Below, in pieces: positions 12,502 to 21,200 of a stretch of 21,694 bases of DNA. The stretch's first letter is position 1. The number at the start of each line of letters is the position of its first letter. Source of the DNA: a virus. The stretch covers positions 1 through 21,694 of the IMG/VR virus record IMGVR_UViG_3300022932_000026; one strand, 5' to 3'. Made by a program: the position numbers and the translations under genes. The notes under the pieces are model-generated. The model saw only the letters and a program-made list of their open reading frames with translations, did not search any database and had not been told where the DNA came from.

Positions 12502-15500
12502 ATGAGTACGGAAAAGTTAAACATTGATACCGTTGTCAATACTTCGCAGCTTGAAAAAGCTGCGAAGCAAATGGATAAAATGGCTAAGTTTGCTGAAGTT
12601 GCAAACGTCAGTGTTAAACGTTTGAATGAACAGCTGGCGAAGACTGAAGAACGGTTACGCCAAGCCGGTACCACTCAGAAAAAATTTAATGACAGTCTCC
12701 GTAATACTTCTTCTGGATCGACAGGGGCGCAGGATAAGCTCGCGCAACAAGCTGGTAATGCAAAAAACGTAGCAGCTAATCTCCGTAATACAAATGCGGA
12801 ACTTGCACGTACTGTTCTGCTTGAAGAGAAACGTGCTATAGCCGGTGAACGCGCTCAACGGGTTTTAGCCTTAGCGACAACCAAACAGGTTCAGCTTGCT
12901 CGCACAGTCAGTGATCTTCGCTTACAGCAGGAAGCCCAGCAAATTCGTGTTGATCGTGCGGAAAGCACCTATCATAAAAATTCAACAGCTCGTAATCAAA
13001 AGCAGTTATCCGACGAACGTCAGTTGTTGCAAGCGATCAAGAACCGTACGACGGAGATTAATAAGGCCGCTGCTGCATCTGCCCGTCCGGCTAAAGTTCC
13101 TTTAACACCACAGGAAAAAGGCGCACAAAAAGTCGAGAACCTTTTCGGTGATGGTGGTGCTGCTCTGTTTAAAATTCAAGCAGGATTGCTGCTGAATTAT
13201 CAGATCATGAACCAGTTCATTAATGCGTTCCAATTTGGTACAAAATTTGTTGTTGACTTTGATGCGTCATTAAAAGATTTACAAGCCACCGTCGGTATTA
13301 CGAATACCGAAATGGAAGGTTTGGGTAAAAAGATTATTTCTGTTTCTCAAGGAACGAAATTCTCTGCCGTTGAAGTTGCTAAAGCTGCCGTAACATTAGG
13401 TCAGGCCGGTTTTTCAGCACGTGAAATTGGTGCGTCGCTTGAAGGTGTAACCTTGCTGGCAACGGCCACCGGTAGTGATCTTGCTACGTCGGTGGATGTA
13501 GCTTCATCGGTTGTTACCGTGTTTAATCTTCGTGCTGAAGACATGACCCATATCGCAAACGTTGCAACCACAGCGATTAATGAAACGAAACTGACAATCG
13601 ATAAACTCGCGCAAGGTATGCAATACGCTGGTAACATTGCAGCCGAAGCTGGTCTGACGTTTGAAGAAACAACCGCTGTCTTGGGCGCAATGGCTAATGC
13701 TGGTATTCGTTCCGGCTCTACATTGGGTACAGGTTTGCGTCAGGTCTTGATTGAGCTGATGAACCCAACTGAAAAACTTCGTAAGAAATTAGGCGAAGTT
13801 GGTTTGAGTGTTGAAGATGTTGATATTAAAGCACGTGGCTTTACTGAAGTCATGGAAACATTGCGCGACGCTGGTTTCAGTGCCAGCACTGGATTTGAAG
13901 CTTTAGAAACACGTTCTGCCGCTGCGTTTGCTGCGATCCAAAGCAACCCCGCAATCTTGAATAATTTAAAAGAAGCATTTCTTTTAACGAACGCTGCGGC
14001 TAAAGCCAATGAAACGCAGATGGACTCCCTAAAAAATACCACCTCTCAATTTGCAGGGGTATTAGGTGTCACATTCGTTCAAGCTTTTGAACCTGTCAAA
14101 GTTGCACTGCGCGAATTTTTACAGTTGATGACCTCGCTTTTAAAAGCGTTGAATGAAAATAAAACTCTTTTACCTGTTATTGGTACCCTTATTACTGGAC
14201 TTGTTTCTGCAACAGCTTTAGGTAGCCTTTCTAAACTTGTTTCTAATCTTGTTAAAATGAGTGCAGTGTTTGGTCCGATGGGTTTAACAGGCGTTGCAGC
14301 TTTTACGAAGGTTGCCGCAGCGGTTACTGTATTGGTGGGAGCCGTCGCACTTTTAAATGGTTCATTTGACAGTACGAAAATTAAACTTGATCAGTTACAA
14401 GCTGCAGCTGATAAAGCTAAAGGTGATAGCGATAGCACCGACACAACTCTTGGATCATTGCAAGAAGCACGTGATCGTTTGTTGACACGTTCTGGTGCCT
14501 TGAAAGGTAAGCCAAACGAATTGTTCACTGAAATGGTGGCTCTTCAAACACAGTTCGGTCAGTATGGTTTAGAGTTAGATACAAGCGTCACACCAAGTGT
14601 TGAAAGCTTGGCAGGTGCTGTAGATAAATTGATTAAGAAAATGCAGGACCTTGCTGCAGTACAAGCAAAAACAAAAACCACAACGCAAAGCAGTTTACTG
14701 CAAGGTATTGCAGCATCAACACCCGGAGGATTTAAAAGCTATATTGCTAACGATCCTTCGCGTGATATTGCCAAGCAAGTAAGTGATTTTCAAAACGTAG
14801 ATTTTAATCAAAGCAGTCCAACTCAACGTTTAGATTTTAAGAAGCGATTGAGTAGCTTCCGAGATACATTATTCGGAATGATCAATAAAAGTGCTGATGA
14901 ATTAAAAGCATATGAAACGGATTTGGATGCTACAAGCTTCTTTAGCAAATTTAAAAAAGAAGATTTGAAATCTAAAATCGCTAACGTCAAGCTGGTTGCT
15001 GAACGTTTAGAGACTGTAAAAAATGTTGTTGATCAATTACAAGCGGGTATCAACATTGTCGATATCGACGGTGCTGGAGAAGTTGGTAAGAATTTCTCAC
15101 GTACGAAGTTAGGAGCATCTGTTAATTCAGTATTGACGCAAGGTATTATTGATCTTAGTACCGAAAAAGCAAAACTGCGTGATGACTCCACACCTAAACA
15201 ACGTCTTGAAGTTGAGAAGCGTTTGATGGAATTGAGCAAGGCTCTTCGTCAAACTATTCTGACGTTAATTACAAACGGTAAAGATGAAGCCCTGTTACAA
15301 TTACAGGAATTCATTGGTAAGCCTGTAACTGAAAGCGAACTGGAACCGGTCCTCGCAGGTGTTGACGCGCAGATCGAGGCACAGGTTAGTGCAAACAACA
15401 GTGCTTTCGATACCAGTGCTAAAGAAACTGTTGATACTTTTAATCACGTGTTGGAAGCTGCGAAGAACGCACTGGATGCAGTTAAAGAAAAATTCGCTCA

Positions 15501-16608
15501 TGTTGCTGACAAGATTGAAACTGAGATCGCCCGCTTTGATGCGATTTCGGCGGAGAGCGTTGAGGGCGGTGGGTTGTATGGTCGTTATAACGATCAGGAG
15601 CTGAAGGTTTTTGGTGACCGTCAGAAGGGTCTGAAGACCGACGCGCTGAAGGCTAAGATTGCTGCTTCCTACGATGTAGAGGCCGGGCTGCGAAATGTAA
15701 TTGGCGCACAAGGTGCGATTGTTTCTAAACGCACCCAACAAGCTGGAGTAAACCCTTCAGATAGTGATGCGATCCAAGCCCGTATGGCGGCTGAGAAGGA
15801 TATGATCGCTCTACAGAATGAGCTTAACAGCGTTTTGACCGAACGCGCCCGTAACCAAGACTTGGTTAATGCGGCAGAAGGTCGTTCGATTGAAGCCAAC
15901 ATTCCCTTGCGTGAACAGATGCGCGGGATCATCGATGATTATCGTACTCGCCTTATAGTTGAAAGTGAGTGGGCTTACAATTTGCGGACCAATGTAACTG
16001 GAGCATTGGACGCCGGGCGTAACAGCATGTCCCAGTTCTTTCAGGATGCCGTTAGTGGGACGAAGTCAGTTGGTTCGGCCTTTGCTGATATGGCGAAAAG
16101 CATCATCTCCAGCATGCTTAAAATCGCGTCTGATAAGCTTGCTGCCCAAGCCTTCGGCTTTATGGCGGACATCGGTCTGTCGATCTTTGGTGGATTGGGT
16201 AAAGGTCGCGTTACGGGCGGAGGTCAAACTTATGGTCCACCGGCCCCTTCGATGTATACGGGTGGCTCAATCCGCCGTGCCGCGGGTGGTGCTGACATTG
16301 GTCGTGACACTACACCGATCCTCGCCCGCCCCGGTGAGTTTATCATGCGGAACTCCGCCGTGGATATGATCGGTGCCGATAACCTGTCTGCCTTGAACGC
16401 TATGGGCAACCGCCGAGTGTCCCAAGCCACAGAGGGTATTCCGTCCCCGGCGAATGAGAATATGGGCGGTAGCGTTCTGAACGTGTACGTTGTAAGCCCG
16501 GATCAGAAGCCGTCCCTCAGCAAGGCTGATGTTCTGGTGACGATCTCCGAAGACATCATGCGCGGTGGTAACACGAAGAAACTTATTAAACAGGTGGTCT
16601 TTCAATAA
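12502..16608 (+). CDS. Tail tape measure protein
   Basis: 1368 aa; the longest gene here. Residues 1-215 are coiled coil ('LEKAAKQMDKMAKFAEVANV', many Gln/Ala/Arg heptads). Residues about 253-535 match the TP901-type tape measure core ('DFDASLKDLQATVG', 'QGTKFSAVEVAKAAVTLGQA', 'GSTLGTGLRQVLIELMNPTE'). Two hydrophobic stretches at about 555-577 and 593-620 are candidate membrane-spanning segments, as in other tape measures that help DNA cross the host membrane. Residues 625-1100 are mostly helical. The C-terminus has a lambda gpH-like part ('FFQDAVSGTKSVGSAFADMA', from about 1177) and the common 'RDTTPILARPGEFIMRNSAV' segment. Tail length scales at about 0.15 nm per residue, giving roughly 200 nm. 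The start directly follows the chaperone stop; the stop overlaps the next start (TAATG). Codon use shifts from AT-rich to GC-richer near 15500. Confidence 0.92.
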   Translation: MSTEKLNIDTVVNTSQLEKAAKQMDKMAKFAEVANVSVKRLNEQLAKTEERLRQAGTTQKKFNDSLRNTSSGSTGAQDKLAQQAGNAKNVAANLRNTNAELARTVLLEEKRAIAGERAQRVLALATTKQVQLARTVSDLRLQQEAQQIRVDRAESTYHKNSTARNQKQLSDERQLLQAIKNRTTEINKAAAASARPAKVPLTPQEKGAQKVENLFGDGGAALFKIQAGLLLNYQIMNQFINAFQFGTKFVVDFDASLKDLQATVGITNTEMEGLGKKIISVSQGTKFSAVEVAKAAVTLGQAGFSAREIGASLEGVTLLATATGSDLATSVDVASSVVTVFNLRAEDMTHIANVATTAINETKLTIDKLAQGMQYAGNIAAEAGLTFEETTAVLGAMANAGIRSGSTLGTGLRQVLIELMNPTEKLRKKLGEVGLSVEDVDIKARGFTEVMETLRDAGFSASTGFEALETRSAAAFAAIQSNPAILNNLKEAFLLTNAAAKANETQMDSLKNTTSQFAGVLGVTFVQAFEPVKVALREFLQLMTSLLKALNENKTLLPVIGTLITGLVSATALGSLSKLVSNLVKMSAVFGPMGLTGVAAFTKVAAAVTVLVGAVALLNGSFDSTKIKLDQLQAAADKAKGDSDSTDTTLGSLQEARDRLLTRSGALKGKPNELFTEMVALQTQFGQYGLELDTSVTPSVESLAGAVDKLIKKMQDLAAVQAKTKTTTQSSLLQGIAASTPGGFKSYIANDPSRDIAKQVSDFQNVDFNQSSPTQRLDFKKRLSSFRDTLFGMINKSADELKAYETDLDATSFFSKFKKEDLKSKIANVKLVAERLETVKNVVDQLQAGINIVDIDGAGEVGKNFSRTKLGASVNSVLTQGIIDLSTEKAKLRDDSTPKQRLEVEKRLMELSKALRQTILTLITNGKDEALLQLQEFIGKPVTESELEPVLAGVDAQIEAQVSANNSAFDTSAKETVDTFNHVLEAAKNALDAVKEKFAHVADKIETEIARFDAISAESVEGGGLYGRYNDQELKVFGDRQKGLKTDALKAKIAASYDVEAGLRNVIGAQGAIVSKRTQQAGVNPSDSDAIQARMAAEKDMIALQNELNSVLTERARNQDLVNAAEGRSIEANIPLREQMRGIIDDYRTRLIVESEWAYNLRTNVTGALDAGRNSMSQFFQDAVSGTKSVGSAFADMAKSIISSMLKIASDKLAAQAFGFMADIGLSIFGGLGKGRVTGGGQTYGPPAPSMYTGGSIRRAAGGADIGRDTTPILARPGEFIMRNSAVDMIGADNLSALNAMGNRRVSQATEGIPSPANENMGGSVLNVYVVSPDQKPSLSKADVLVTISEDIMRGGNTKKLIKQVVFQ

Positions 16609-16991
16609 TGGAAACCTTTAATTTCCCATATCACACCTTTGAAACGACCAATCCTGAAAGTGGTATTCGTGGACAATTCGGGGGGAATTATGTGTTCACA
16701 GCCCCGCCGTCCGATCCTGATCAACGGATTTTCACCTTGCATTTCTCGGTCATGAAGTTCTACGTGAACGGTATGGGAAACGTTGATGAGACGATCAACC
16801 CAAAACTGAACATGTATGCGCTGATTAAATTTTATCAAGCGCATAAGCTCCATTCAAGTTTCTTGTATAATCATCCGGTGCATGGTACGTTGATCTGTAA
16901 GTTTCAAACCCCCTTGACGGAACCCGAAGGTATTCGGGGCGGCGGCGGGGCTGTAAAAGAATTCACTGTTAGCCTGATTGAAATTCCGTAG
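16608..16991 (+). CDS. Minor tail protein, gpM-like tail-tip component
   Basis: 127 aa, starting within the tape measure stop codon. It occupies the lambda M slot (after H, before L) and has the same overall shape as gpM. There is an N-terminal strand pair, a central strand-rich part ('QRIFTLHFSVMKFYVNGMGN'), a helix ('LNMYALIKFYQAHKLHSSFL') and then 'HGTLICKFQTPL' with a final 'VKEFTVSLIEIP' strand. gpM sits at the distal end of the tail tube and links it to the tip. Similarity is of layout and position; I see no diagnostic motif. Confidence 0.65.
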   Translation: METFNFPYHTFETTNPESGIRGQFGGNYVFTAPPSDPDQRIFTLHFSVMKFYVNGMGNVDETINPKLNMYALIKFYQAHKLHSSFLYNHPVHGTLICKFQTPLTEPEGIRGGGGAVKEFTVSLIEIP

Positions 16992-16999
16992 GAGATAAT

Positions 17000-17440
17000 A
17001 TGGCCGTTACGTCCACCCCATTCCGTAGTTTTCTCCTTGCTGTCGGGACAAACGACCTTGATTTAACCGCTGATACCTTCAAAATTATCTTGGTGAATGC
17101 CTACACATTTGATGTGACGCATGATACCTTCTCCGATATTTCTGCAAATGAGATTGCTAACGGCAACGGTTACACAACCGGTGGTCAGTCCCTATCGAAC
17201 GTCAGTTGGGCATGGAACTCTGGTATTTCCAAATGGAAATGGGATGCTGATGATCTGACATGGACTGCTGTGGGTGGGGCTATTGGCCCAGCGAACGGTG
17301 CTATTATCTTTGACAACACGACCAGTGATAAAAAACTGGTCGCCTTCATCGATTTCGGTCAGTCTGAAACTGCCGGACAAGATACAGATTTTAAAATCAC
17401 TTTCGGAGCAAACGGTATTTTTACCTTCGGACTGGTTTAA
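17000..17440 (+). CDS. Small beta-rich phage protein, paralogue 1
   Basis: 146 aa; TAGGAGA overlapping the preceding stop is the ribosome binding site. It opens 'PFRSFLLAVGTNDLDLTADTFKIILVNAY', has 'ANGNGYTTGG' in the middle and ends in a Gly/Asp-rich strand region ('DTDFKITFGANGIFTFGLV'). The same plan, with the same central motif, occurs in the gene at 17503: N-terminal 'F.sF...', 'DT.K..L.N', 'ANGNGYTTGG', 'W.a.GaiGP..gai.'. I know this kind of protein from phage tail regions but not a proven function. All-beta character and position suggest a virion or tail-tip surface protein. Trp content (4 in about 30 residues near 70-95) is unusually high. Confidence 0.75.
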   Translation: MAVTSTPFRSFLLAVGTNDLDLTADTFKIILVNAYTFDVTHDTFSDISANEIANGNGYTTGGQSLSNVSWAWNSGISKWKWDADDLTWTAVGGAIGPANGAIIFDNTTSDKKLVAFIDFGQSETAGQDTDFKITFGANGIFTFGLV

Positions 17441-17675
17441 GGAATTCATTGACACAACCGGCAGACCCTGCCAATTTAAATCAACACTAATGGAGAGCAT
17501 GGATGGCCAGTTCATTTAATAAATTTCAATCGTTTGTCGAGGCATTGGCTGAAAAAGTCCACAACCTTGGTAGTGACACTTTAAAGGTTGTGTTGACAAA
17601 CACTACACCTGTTGCAACGAACACACAGCTGTCGAACATTACCCAGATCGCTAACGGCAACGGTTACACAACCGG
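17156..17675 (+). repeat. 26-nt exact direct repeat shared by the two paralogous genes
   Basis: 26 identical bases occur at 17156-17181 and 17650-17675, in the same reading frame of each gene, encoding the shared 'ANGNGYTTGG' motif. The copies begin 494 bp apart. The rest of the two genes is much more diverged at the DNA level, so the block is either under strong constraint or was recently copied by gene conversion. Confidence 0.85.
17449..17480 (+). promoter_or_regulatory. Weak promoter candidate between the paralogues
   Basis: A perfect TTGACA (17449-17454) lies in the 62-nt gap between the two paralogous genes. The nearest -10-like box is TTTAAA (17475-17480) at a long 20-nt spacing, with a small GGCAG/CTGCC hairpin (17460-17472) between them. 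Too poor to call firmly. Confidence 0.2.
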
Positions 17676-17922
17676 CGGCGCGACGGCGACAACTTCATCC
17701 TCAGCCCAATCCGCTGGTACCTATAAACTGGTGCTTGCAGATGTTGTTTGGACAGCCTCTGGTGCGATGGGTCCATTCCGTTACGCTGTTCTTTACAACG
17801 ACACCGCAACGAACGACGAACTGATTGGCTGGTGGGATTACGGCACAGCTATCACCTTGGCTTCAGGCGAGACATTCACAGTTGATTACGACGGCACCAA
17901 TGGTGTCCTTACTCTGGTATAA
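17503..17922 (+). CDS. Small beta-rich phage protein, paralogue 2
   Basis: 139 aa; GGAGA at 17492-17496 precedes the ATG by 6 nt. It opens 'FNKFQSFVEALAEKVHNLGS', then 'DTLKVVLTNTTPVATNTQLS', 'ANGNGYTTGG', 'VVWTASGAMGPFRYAVLYND' and 'DELIGWWDYGTAITLASGET'. It is the more typical member of the pair, since the 'GPFRYavLYND..lIGwWDYG' run is the part I recognise from uncharacterised phage structural-region proteins. It is predicted all-beta, with no signal peptide or membrane segment. It is probably a virion surface or tail-associated protein, perhaps with diversified binding relative to its neighbour. Function unknown. Confidence 0.78.
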   Translation: MASSFNKFQSFVEALAEKVHNLGSDTLKVVLTNTTPVATNTQLSNITQIANGNGYTTGGATATTSSSAQSAGTYKLVLADVVWTASGAMGPFRYAVLYNDTATNDELIGWWDYGTAITLASGETFTVDYDGTNGVLTLV

Positions 17923-17933
17923 AGGAAAGCGTC

Positions 17934-18194
17934 ATGACAGACTTTCAAAAATTAAAAATTGAATTGGAAACGGAACTGGCAGCTTTGACAAAGAAAGCTG
18001 ATCCGATCCGTACTGAGTTGGACAAACTGAAAGAACAAATTCTTCCAGTGGAAATGAAAATTCGCACGTTACACAATCAGTTGAAAGAAATTGAGCAACC
18101 TCATAAAGCAGAACTGGTCATGAAGATCGCTGCCATTGATGATGTGTTGAAGAATTTCCCATCTCCTGTTGCGGAAACTATCGATCACAAATAA
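17934..18194 (+). CDS. Small coiled-coil protein, 86 aa
   Basis: AAAGGA precedes the ATG at 17934. Nearly the whole protein is one charged helix with heptad character ('LKIELETELAALTKKADPIR', 'LDKLKEQILPVEMKIRTLHN', 'IEQPHKAELVMKIAAIDDVL'), ending in a short Pro-rich tail. Prolines at about 24, 38 and 56 probably break it into a helical hairpin. It lies between the paralogous pair and the large tail-tip gene; its stop codon is inside a hairpin that covers the next ribosome binding site. It may be a chaperone or trimerisation partner for the large protein, as small coiled-coil proteins next to fiber genes often are, but nothing proves this. Confidence 0.72.
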   Translation: MTDFQKLKIELETELAALTKKADPIRTELDKLKEQILPVEMKIRTLHNQLKEIEQPHKAELVMKIAAIDDVLKNFPSPVAETIDHK

Positions 18195-18217
18195 CCTCTA
18201 ACCCAAGGGAGAGGTTA
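18192..18217 (+). promoter_or_regulatory. Hairpin hiding the ribosome binding site of the large tail-tip gene
   Basis: TAACCTCT (18192-18199) and AGAGGTTA (18210-18217) are perfect 8-bp complements around a 10-nt loop that can partly pair further (CCC with GGG). The Shine-Dalgarno sequence GGGAGAGG (18207-18214) is buried. The left arm starts at the stop codon of the upstream gene (TAA, 18192-18194) and the right arm ends on the A of the next ATG (18217). A ribosome finishing the upstream gene would open it. Confidence 0.6.
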
Positions 18218-21200
18218 TGACTGTACCAAATGTAGGTCATCGATACCAAGTCGGTAAATCAGCGTCGTCGTTTTCGTTATCTATGGCGTCGATGAATATT
18301 GGCGACTTGATGATCCTTGCAGTCGAAACATCCAACCAAGCGGTAAGTACCCCAGCTGGTTGGACAATCATGACTGGATCACCATGGTCACTTGGTAGTG
18401 CGGCAAACGTAAATGGTATTCGTTTAAGTGTATTTTATAAATACGCAACATCCACATCTGAAAGTGTAACGGTTCCTGACTCTGGTGATCATCAGACGGC
18501 TATTTTATTCAGCACAACTGACGCGCGTTCAACAAATCCTTTTCATGACATTGTTGTAAGCACCGGAACAACAGGGACAACCGTTTCTTCTCCAAGCTTA
18601 AATAATCAATACAATGACTCTGCGTATGTTTTTATTCCCGCCACTGGTGCTGATAGTACAACACCTTTTACGACAGCATCTAACAGCACAATTGGTACCC
18701 TTAGCCGCTTAGATGGTACAGGATCAACCGATGGTAATGGTGGTGGAGTAACAGTTTTTTATGCTGACAATAATAATGTTCCTCCACTGGGTACGATTGC
18801 TGGATCATCTTCTACTGCACCAACTTCTGCTCCGTGGATTGGTTTAGCATTTATGATCCGAGGTACAACACCTGTCGGTATTACAGCAAGCACTGGAAGT
18901 TTCCAAGTACAACCTTATGGTTATGGAAGTGCTGATCTTTATAAAACAAACTCTGACGGCTCTATTACGATTGAAGATTTTGAAGCTAGTTTTGAGGCAG
19001 GAGATACTAAATTATCTTGGGCTGCTGACGATAGTACAAACAGTATAAACTATAATACCGACAGTGTTATTTCCGTTGGAAGTTATAATAGTTCACATCA
19101 AACTGAAGGCCTGTATTGCTGGGATGTTATACAAGATAACGGAACCGATCCTGGTTCCGGTGGAACAGATATTTTATTAGACAGTTTTGAAACTATCACA
19201 AGTAACGTACCAACAGGAGGTGTGGCAGGAATTACATGGCGTAATGCTGCAAATATTGGAGCCTTGGTTCTTAACGGAACTCGTTCTGCTGTAACGACAT
19301 ATCACTCTGAAGGAACTAAAGCTCTCCAGATTACAAAAACCCTTGCAGGTGATGCCATGGGACTGGCATCTGGAGATTGGATTGGTAGTTCTCCTACAAA
19401 TGCTTCGTATATTGATATAACAGGGTATAATGTAGCGTATGATGTTTGGACAACATCACCAAATATTCAAGCCGTGCTATATGTATTAGATATTAATGGT
19501 GTTGTTGTTGCTGGAAATGCAGGAACGATTATTCCAGATGATGGTACACTTACAACTATTGTTGCAGGTCCAGTTGATTCCGGGGATTTAACACAAGTTA
19601 TTGTAGCTATCATCTTTTTTGGGGATGATGGAGTTAATACTGTTTATGTGGATAAACTTCGTTTAACAACAAGTGAAGGAGGAGGGAATCGCGCGCCGAT
19701 ATTAGTTGGAGAAACAATTTCCCAGAATATTATTTTAAAGAAAGATTATTTAGCTGTCGATATAAATCCATACGTTATTCCTTCAGGAGGTCTAATTTCT
19801 GTTGGGTTATATGATCCTTTTACTGATACAGTTGTTGATAATATAACAACTAATTCTACAGGACAACAAACTTTATCATTTGACTTATCATCCTATACGA
19901 CAGGTGATTTTTCTAGTGGTGCTGAAATTATAATCTCTGCGGCAGATTTAAATACTTATCCAGTTGTTCCTTCCGCTTATGGTGAACATAAATATTACAT
20001 TGATAATATGCGGATCACGGATAGCGTCGCGCTCGCGTATACGCTTGAAGCGACAACTCAATCGTTCGCACTCACCGGTCAGTCAGTCAATTTTAATCGT
20101 ACCTATAAATTAGAAGCTGCACCTGCAGCACTGACAATGACAGGTCAGAATGCTTCGTTGATCTCAGCGCGTTCGATGATCAGCAATCCCGGAACATTTA
20201 TTTTCACTACGATTGATGCTCAGTTAAATAAAGGTGGAACACTTGCGGCTTTGCCGGGAGCTTTTGCTTTGACCGGGCAGACAGCGCAGCTGTCACGCAC
20301 AGCTATTCTGACAGCCGATAGTGGTACGTTTACGTTTAGTGGTATCTCTGCAAATCTACTAAAACAATTTAATTTCTCTGCATCCTCTGCAGCCTTTACG
20401 ATGACAGGCCAAGCAGCAGGTTTGTTCAACACGCGTAAGATTGAAGCCCCGTACGAACCGTTTACCTTAACCGGTCAGACGGCGACAATGGTCTATGGTC
20501 GTAAAGGTTATTCAGATGCCGGTTCGTTTGCCTTTACAGGGCAAACTGTCAACTTGAAGAAAGTGCATTACGTTTATCCACCGACGATCCAATTCGGTTT
20601 TCAATCCATTGCGCCAAAGATCGCTACCGGGTCTTCAGCCCTTCCGCCAGAAATTGAATTTGAAGTTGATTTCATCGTCCCTTACTTTGTCGGCGAGCGT
20701 CCATTCACGCGCGTCTCTCCGCCGACACGTGACTTTGCGTTTGACTTTCCAGATACCGAGGTCGCAACAGGCGTTAATGCTGTTGCTCCGACAATCGAAT
20801 TCAAAATGCGAACCGGTATTCAGTATTTCAAAATCCAGCTGGTAGCCTGTGTCGGTTCACCGGCTCCGGTTCAGCATATTGCAGACAGTAAGAAACTGGA
20901 AGCCGATGCCTATGTCGAACTGTTCGATATTATTTTGTCCGACAATGTCACGCGTATTTTGCTGAAGCAGAACAGCAACGTGACATGGCAGGGTCAGACA
21001 TACGAAGGGACAGGTATTCAGATTGAGGGTGTTGCGCGTTATGCCGATGATCAATTATCTCGTCCGAAGCTGACGATCTTTAACCCGCAAGGTGTGTTTT
21101 CATATTTGATCGATCAAGGTCATTTAGAAAATGCGATTGTGAAACGTACTCGTGTTCTGAAAGAGCATATTGACGCCGACCTACCCGTCTATCGTGTCGA

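Noticed and set aside
15301-15741. 146-aa minus-strand frame inside the tape measure gene
   Set aside because: Antisense to the tape measure coding sequence, no ribosome binding site or recognisable domain.
17460-17472. GGCAG/CTGCC hairpin between the paralogous genes
   Set aside because: Short stem followed by AATTTAAAT rather than a T-run; too weak to call a terminator.
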